Source: Bacteroidales bacterium (GTDB taxonomy: Bacteria > Bacteroidota > Bacteroidia > Bacteroidales > F082). Taken from it: 35,751 nt of DNA. Shown one piece after another: positions 33,109-35,751 of this stretch. The stretch spans positions 1 to 35,751 of the forward strand of contig JACCQN010000035.1 in the NCBI GenBank assembly GCA_015709215.1. Direction: 5' to 3'. Both the position numbers and the translations under genes were made by a program. The first letter of the stretch is position 1. Each line of letters opens with the position of its first letter. The notes beneath the pieces are model-generated. The model had not been told where the DNA came from and ran no database searches. It worked only from the letters and a program-made list of their open reading frames with translations.

Positions 33109-33891
33109 ATGGAAAAAATTGGAATATGTCTTTTAAGCATGATACCCATGCGTGTGCTGGCAACTGACAAATCAGAAATGATAAGTCAGGTGTTGTTTGG
33201 AGAGACTTATAAAGTACTCGACCTTAAGGGTAAATGGCTTTTAATTCAGCTGCACAGCGATGGCTATGAAGGCTGGATCGACAGCCAGCAACACCATGCA
33301 CTTTCAGAGGAAACATGGCTTATCTTTCGCGATGAACCAGAATTGGTGCTCACCTCAATGATTGAAAATATCCCAACAGCAACAAGCAGCAGTCTTATGC
33401 TCAGTTTTGGCAGTATTTTTAAGAAAACATTATTGAAACAATATCCGGATTTGATTAAGAATTTCCCATTAAAGGAGTTTGAGTTGATTCCAAGCCATTT
33501 TGATGCCGACAAAATGACATCAGCTGCCAAAAAATGGGAAGGCACAAGCTATTTATGGGGTGGAAAAACAGTTTTAGGTGTTGATTGCTCTGGTTTTGTC
33601 CAGCTTTGTGCCAAAACTGCCGGCTATCAGCTTTTCAGAGATGCCAGCCAACAAGCTGGACAAGGCAAAATAGTTGATTTTCTGGAACAAGCAGAACCGG
33701 GCAATTTGGCATTCTTCGACAATGATGAGGGGCAGATTATCCATGTAGGAATCATCATTTCGTCCGGAAATATTATTCATGCCTCTGGTTCTGTTCGTAT
33801 TGACACGCTGGATCATTATGGAATTTATAATAAAGAATTGAATAAATACACACATAAACTAAGGCTAATCAAGACTTTAAAATCTTCATAA
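33109..33891 (+). CDS. SH3 / NlpC-P60 (C40) cell-wall peptidase
   Basis: 260 aa. Residues about 3-60 form an SH3-like domain (GETYKVLDLKGKWLLIQ, GYEGWID). The C-terminal NlpC/P60 domain has catalytic Cys160 in GVDCSGFVQ, His212 in IIHVGIII and a third residue His224 in NIIHASG. The family cleaves the gamma-D-glutamyl to diamino-acid bond of peptidoglycan peptides. No signal peptide is visible, so it is either cytoplasmic (recycling of murein peptides, as for related Bacteroidota C40 enzymes) or the start is further upstream. It stands alone, and the next gene is 131 nt away. Confidence 0.9.
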   Translation: MEKIGICLLSMIPMRVLATDKSEMISQVLFGETYKVLDLKGKWLLIQLHSDGYEGWIDSQQHHALSEETWLIFRDEPELVLTSMIENIPTATSSSLMLSFGSIFKKTLLKQYPDLIKNFPLKEFELIPSHFDADKMTSAAKKWEGTSYLWGGKTVLGVDCSGFVQLCAKTAGYQLFRDASQQAGQGKIVDFLEQAEPGNLAFFDNDEGQIIHVGIIISSGNIIHASGSVRIDTLDHYGIYNKELNKYTHKLRLIKTLKSS

Positions 33892-33938
33892 ACCAGGAAC
33901 AACTTACATTTTTCCACTTCTTTTGAGTCAATTTAGAA

Positions 33939-33966
33939 TTTATTTTAAATCGCTTAAATATCACTA
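33939..33966 (-). repeat. 28-bp element, copy 2 (inverted)
   Basis: Exact reverse complement of the 28-bp element at 29262-29289, 56 nt before the ATG of the atypical thioredoxin gene at 34023. Identity ends abruptly at both sides. Relative to that gene its orientation is the same as copy 1 relative to the zinc-ribbon gene. No good -7 box stands 7 nt beyond this copy; TGCTTTAT at 33974-33981 is the nearest. It has no 8-bp target duplication with copy 1. Confidence 0.8.
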
Positions 33967-34022
33967 TTTGGCATGCTTTATGATATGAGGAGTTCATTCA
34001 TTAACTTAAAAAATCTAAAACA

Positions 34023-34370
34023 ATGGTTTTACCTACACCTTTAAAACATGTTGAAACAGCAGATCATCTGAATAAAATTATCAGCGAAAAGGAGAATGTA
34101 ATGGTTTGCTGTGGCCGTATGGGACCTATGTGTATTCCGGTTTATGGCGTGATGGAAGAATTACAGGAAGAATACAAGCACGTTGAGTTCTGTGATATGC
34201 TTTTCGATTCTCCTGAAGCACACATTATCCGCAACCTTCCCGAGTGCTCAAACTTTATGGGCTTGCCTTTCACTGTTTACTACAAAAACGGAAAAGTAGT
34301 TGCCGCAACCAGCAGCATACAAAACAGAGATCAAATCACCAATATTCTCGACAAAGAATTTAGTAAATAA
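34023..34370 (+). CDS. Atypical thioredoxin-like protein (C-x6-C)
   Basis: 115 aa, cytoplasmic, thioredoxin fold. The active-site helix aligns as C-GRMGPM-C IPVYGVMEELQ, so Cys30 and Cys37 (with Cys29 next to it) replace the CxxC pair. The position of the usual nucleophile Cys is Gly34 and the second cysteine is Cys37. The fold continues with HVEFCDMLFD, GLPFTVYYKNGKVV (cis-Pro loop MGLPFT) and a C-terminal helix. I recall the CCGRMGPMC form as a thioredoxin-like protein of anaerobes found next to an unusual thioredoxin reductase, as here. A terminator at 34384-34415 lies between the two genes, so the partner is not simply co-transcribed. Upstream lies copy 2 of the 28-bp element. Confidence 0.8.
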   Translation: MVLPTPLKHVETADHLNKIISEKENVMVCCGRMGPMCIPVYGVMEELQEEYKHVEFCDMLFDSPEAHIIRNLPECSNFMGLPFTVYYKNGKVVAATSSIQNRDQITNILDKEFSK

Positions 34371-34383
34371 TCATATGATTTCC

Positions 34384-34415
34384 AGCAATCCGCAAGCAAA
34401 CGGATTGCTGTTTTT
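34384..34415 (+). terminator. Intrinsic terminator between the thioredoxin-like and reductase genes
   Basis: Stem AGCAATCCG (34384-34392) with CGGATTGCT (34401-34409), an 8-nt loop, then G and five T. It lies 13-45 nt after the thioredoxin-like stop and 17 nt before the reductase start, so it can lower reductase expression relative to its partner. Confidence 0.8.
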
Positions 34416-34432
34416 CATGTAGTTTTCAACTT

Positions 34433-35383
34433 ATGGAATCCGTTCATTACGATAATATTATAATAGGTGCCGGTCCGGCAGGCCTCACTGCCGGAATTTA
34501 CCTTTCGCGCGCCAAAGCCAAAACGCTTATTCTGGATTCGGGAGTAGCTGGCGGGCAAATGATTCTGACGCATCAAATAGCCAATTACCCTGGGATTGAA
34601 TCCATTTCGGGTTATGCGCTCAGCAACAATATGCGTAATCAGGCCAGAAAATTCGGCTGTGATATGCTTTCCGGTGTTTCAATCACTCAAATAGATTTTG
34701 AGTCGGAAATTAAATCCCTTTCGCTTTCGAACGGCAAATCGTTTAGTGCCGACACCATCATTCTGGCTACAGGCGGTCGTTCGCGTACACTTGGTGTTCC
34801 CGGAGAAACCAACTTCAAAGGTCGCGGGATTTCCTATTGTGCTACATGTGATGGTGATTTTTTTCAGGATAAAGAGATAGCTGTTGTTGGTGGTGGAAAT
34901 ACAGCCCTCGAAGAGGCAGTCTCACTCACCAAATACGCCTCAAAAGTTACACTGATTCACCAGTTTGATCATTTCCAGGGTTTTAAACATGCTGAGGATG
35001 AAGCCCGAAGCAACGAAAAAATCCATATCAATCTGAATAGCCGTATTGTTTCATTTAATGGTGAAGACAAGCTAACCAGCATAACCGTCGAAAATCTATT
35101 AACCCATGATCAATATAATATCGGGCTGGATGGCGTATTTATCTTTATTGGTTATGAAGCCAATACGGATTTTCTACAAGGCAGGTGCATCTATTTGAAT
35201 GAAAGACAGGAAATTGTAACGGACGACAAGCTACAGACCAATGTTTCCGGAGTTTTTGCTGCCGGAGATGCGTTGGCAAAAAGATTTCGTCAAATTACAA
35301 CTGCAGTTTCTGATGGTACGATCGCAGCATTGAGTGCAATGGAATATATCAATCAGCGCAAACAAAAAGAAGCTGCTCATTAA
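34433..35383 (+). CDS. trxB: Thioredoxin reductase-like flavoprotein, atypical
   Basis: 316 aa. FAD-binding IIGAGPAGLTAG at the N-terminus, redox-active CATCDG (Cys136, Cys139), a second dinucleotide-binding motif VVGGGNTALEEA (151-162), and the FAD C-terminal segment GVFAAGDALAKRFRQITTAVSDG. It would reduce its thioredoxin partner in the cytoplasm. The NADPH-selective HRRxxxR motif of classical TrxB is replaced by HQFDHFQ (176-182), so NADPH specificity is doubtful. The neighbour is the C-x6-C thioredoxin-like protein. The reductant could be NADH or another carrier (inference). The start ATG at 34433 is 17 nt after the terminator T-run, with a weak TAGTTTTC box before it. Confidence 0.88.
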   Translation: MESVHYDNIIIGAGPAGLTAGIYLSRAKAKTLILDSGVAGGQMILTHQIANYPGIESISGYALSNNMRNQARKFGCDMLSGVSITQIDFESEIKSLSLSNGKSFSADTIILATGGRSRTLGVPGETNFKGRGISYCATCDGDFFQDKEIAVVGGGNTALEEAVSLTKYASKVTLIHQFDHFQGFKHAEDEARSNEKIHINLNSRIVSFNGEDKLTSITVENLLTHDQYNIGLDGVFIFIGYEANTDFLQGRCIYLNERQEIVTDDKLQTNVSGVFAAGDALAKRFRQITTAVSDGTIAALSAMEYINQRKQKEAAH

Positions 35384-35416
35384 AAATTATTTTAGAGGAT
35401 AAATCATCTGTTTATA

Positions 35417-35446
35417 TTGCAAACAATCTAATTTAGATTATTTTTG
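35417..35446 (+). promoter_or_regulatory. Promoter of the FMN-riboswitch transcript
   Basis: TTG (35417-35419), 19-nt spacer and TATTTTTG (35439-35446): a complete Bacteroidota promoter. Transcription should begin near 35450-35453, just before the aptamer. Confidence 0.75.
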
Positions 35447-35457
35447 CTCCGTAAATA

Positions 35458-35571
35458 TTCTTCGGGGCAGGGTGAAATTCCCGATCGGCGGTAAAGTCCG
35501 CGAATCCTCAGCAAAAGGATTGAATCGTTGAAACTACGATACCGACAGTTACAGTCTGGATGGAAGAAGAA
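35458..35571 (+). promoter_or_regulatory. FMN riboswitch (RFN element)
   Basis: The conserved RFN core is plain: GGGGCAGGGTGAAATTCCCG, then GATCGGCGGTAAAGTCCGCGA, and near the 3' end CAGTCTGGATGGAAGAAGA. TTCTTC at the 5' end pairs with GAAGAA at the 3' end as stem P1. FMN binding normally lowers expression of riboflavin synthesis or uptake genes. Here a terminator follows at 35661-35685 and a gene with a signal peptide starts at 35703. Confidence 0.97.
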
Positions 35572-35660
35572 TAGATTAATATGGATACTGCCTTTGGGTA
35601 ATCTGTCGTGGATTGGCGGGTTCTCTTTGCTGGCTGTACGTGTATTAAATTAAAACATTG

Positions 35661-35685
35661 CCCCGTAAGTATTTACGGGGTTTTT
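35661..35685 (+). terminator. Terminator of the FMN riboswitch expression platform
   Basis: Stem CCCCGTAA (35661-35668) with TTACGGGG (35673-35680), a 4-nt loop and five T. It lies between the aptamer and the start codon at 35703, so ligand-bound aptamer probably favours it and stops transcription. Its right arm (TATTTACGG, 35670-35678) is complementary to CCGTAAATA near the predicted transcript start (35449-35457), a possible anti-terminator. Confidence 0.8.
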
Positions 35686-35702
35686 AATTTAATAAGACAG
35701 CA

Positions 35703-35751
35703 ATGAAAAGATTAATGCTCACGCTGGTACTTTTATCCGGCATCCTGTTTG
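35703..35751 (+). CDS. Partial gene under FMN riboswitch, N-terminal signal peptide
   Basis: Only 16 codons are inside the window: MKRLMLTLVLLSGILF, a typical signal peptide start (Lys-Arg then a hydrophobic stretch). The riboswitch suggests a riboflavin- or FMN-related exported or outer-membrane protein, for example an uptake receptor. The rest is beyond the window, so the identity is unknown. Confidence 0.75.
   Translation, partial: MKRLMLTLVLLSGILF

Larger units (their letters stand above)
35384..35702. other. Leader region with FMN riboswitch
   Basis: Holds a promoter, an FMN riboswitch aptamer and a terminator before the gene beginning at 35703, each listed separately. No other gene is seen. 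Confidence 0.8.

Noticed and set aside
29262-33966. Transposon bounded by the 28-bp inverted repeats
   Set aside because: The interior carries ordinary genes and no transposase, and there is no convincing target-site duplication; kept only as an alternative explanation of the repeat.

Overview
The window reads as chromosomal DNA of a member of the Bacteroidota, most likely an anaerobic, Bacteroidales-like lineage (inference). Supporting signs: promoters carry the Bacteroidota -7 box TAnnTTTG, with a TTG about 19-20 nt upstream in the best cases; there are no obvious Shine-Dalgarno leaders; and the gene content includes DUF4295 beside rpmG/ftsY/rimO, DUF5686, DUF4833, serine palmitoyltransferase, and an atypical thioredoxin/thioredoxin reductase pair known from anaerobes.

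Layout. 1-968 holds no intact gene but carries a decayed minus-strand IS3-type transposase. 969-9936 is a tight nine-gene minus-strand operon. It encodes an inositol-lipid and sphingolipid pathway: CDP-alcohol phosphatidyltransferase, myo-inositol-1-phosphate synthase, PgpA-type phosphatase, GtrA protein, DUF5686 outer-membrane protein, serine palmitoyltransferase, a shortened GNAT-like protein, a DUF4833 protein, and an AUR1-like PAP2 enzyme. Together they can plausibly make inositol phosphate, place it on a phospholipid, dephosphorylate it, start the sphingoid base and transfer phosphoinositol to ceramide. 10063-10530 is an unknown gene whose promoter spacer contains an 18-bp perfect palindrome. 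10531-12337 is mostly non-coding debris. 12338-14203 is an LtaS-like membrane sulfatase-fold enzyme.

14335-21916 is mainly housekeeping: YggS, a Na/Ca exchanger, a candidate small RNA, split transketolase, shikimate kinase, RlmD (minus), a MORN-like repeat protein and a hotdog thioesterase. 22255-24937 (minus) is rpmG-DUF4295-ftsY-rimO. 25014-29154 (minus) is a transposase-derived zinc-ribbon protein followed by hutI, ftcD and marC (histidine degradation).

29339-35383 is a redox-rich stretch: a tandem pair of thioredoxins (one a lipoprotein), WbqC, a 7TM-HD phosphodiesterase (minus), an SH3-NlpC/P60 peptidase, and a thioredoxin-like protein with an unusual C-x6-C site next to an unusual thioredoxin reductase. 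A perfect 28-bp sequence occurs once between the divergent promoters of the zinc-ribbon and thioredoxin genes and again, inverted, upstream of the atypical thioredoxin. The window ends with an FMN riboswitch controlling a secreted or membrane protein cut by the window edge.

The strongest candidates for new biology are the combined inositol-sphingolipid operon with its uncharacterised members, the 28-bp inverted element tied to thioredoxin genes and a domesticated transposase, the palindrome-controlled unknown gene, and the small RNA candidate near 16.5 kb.
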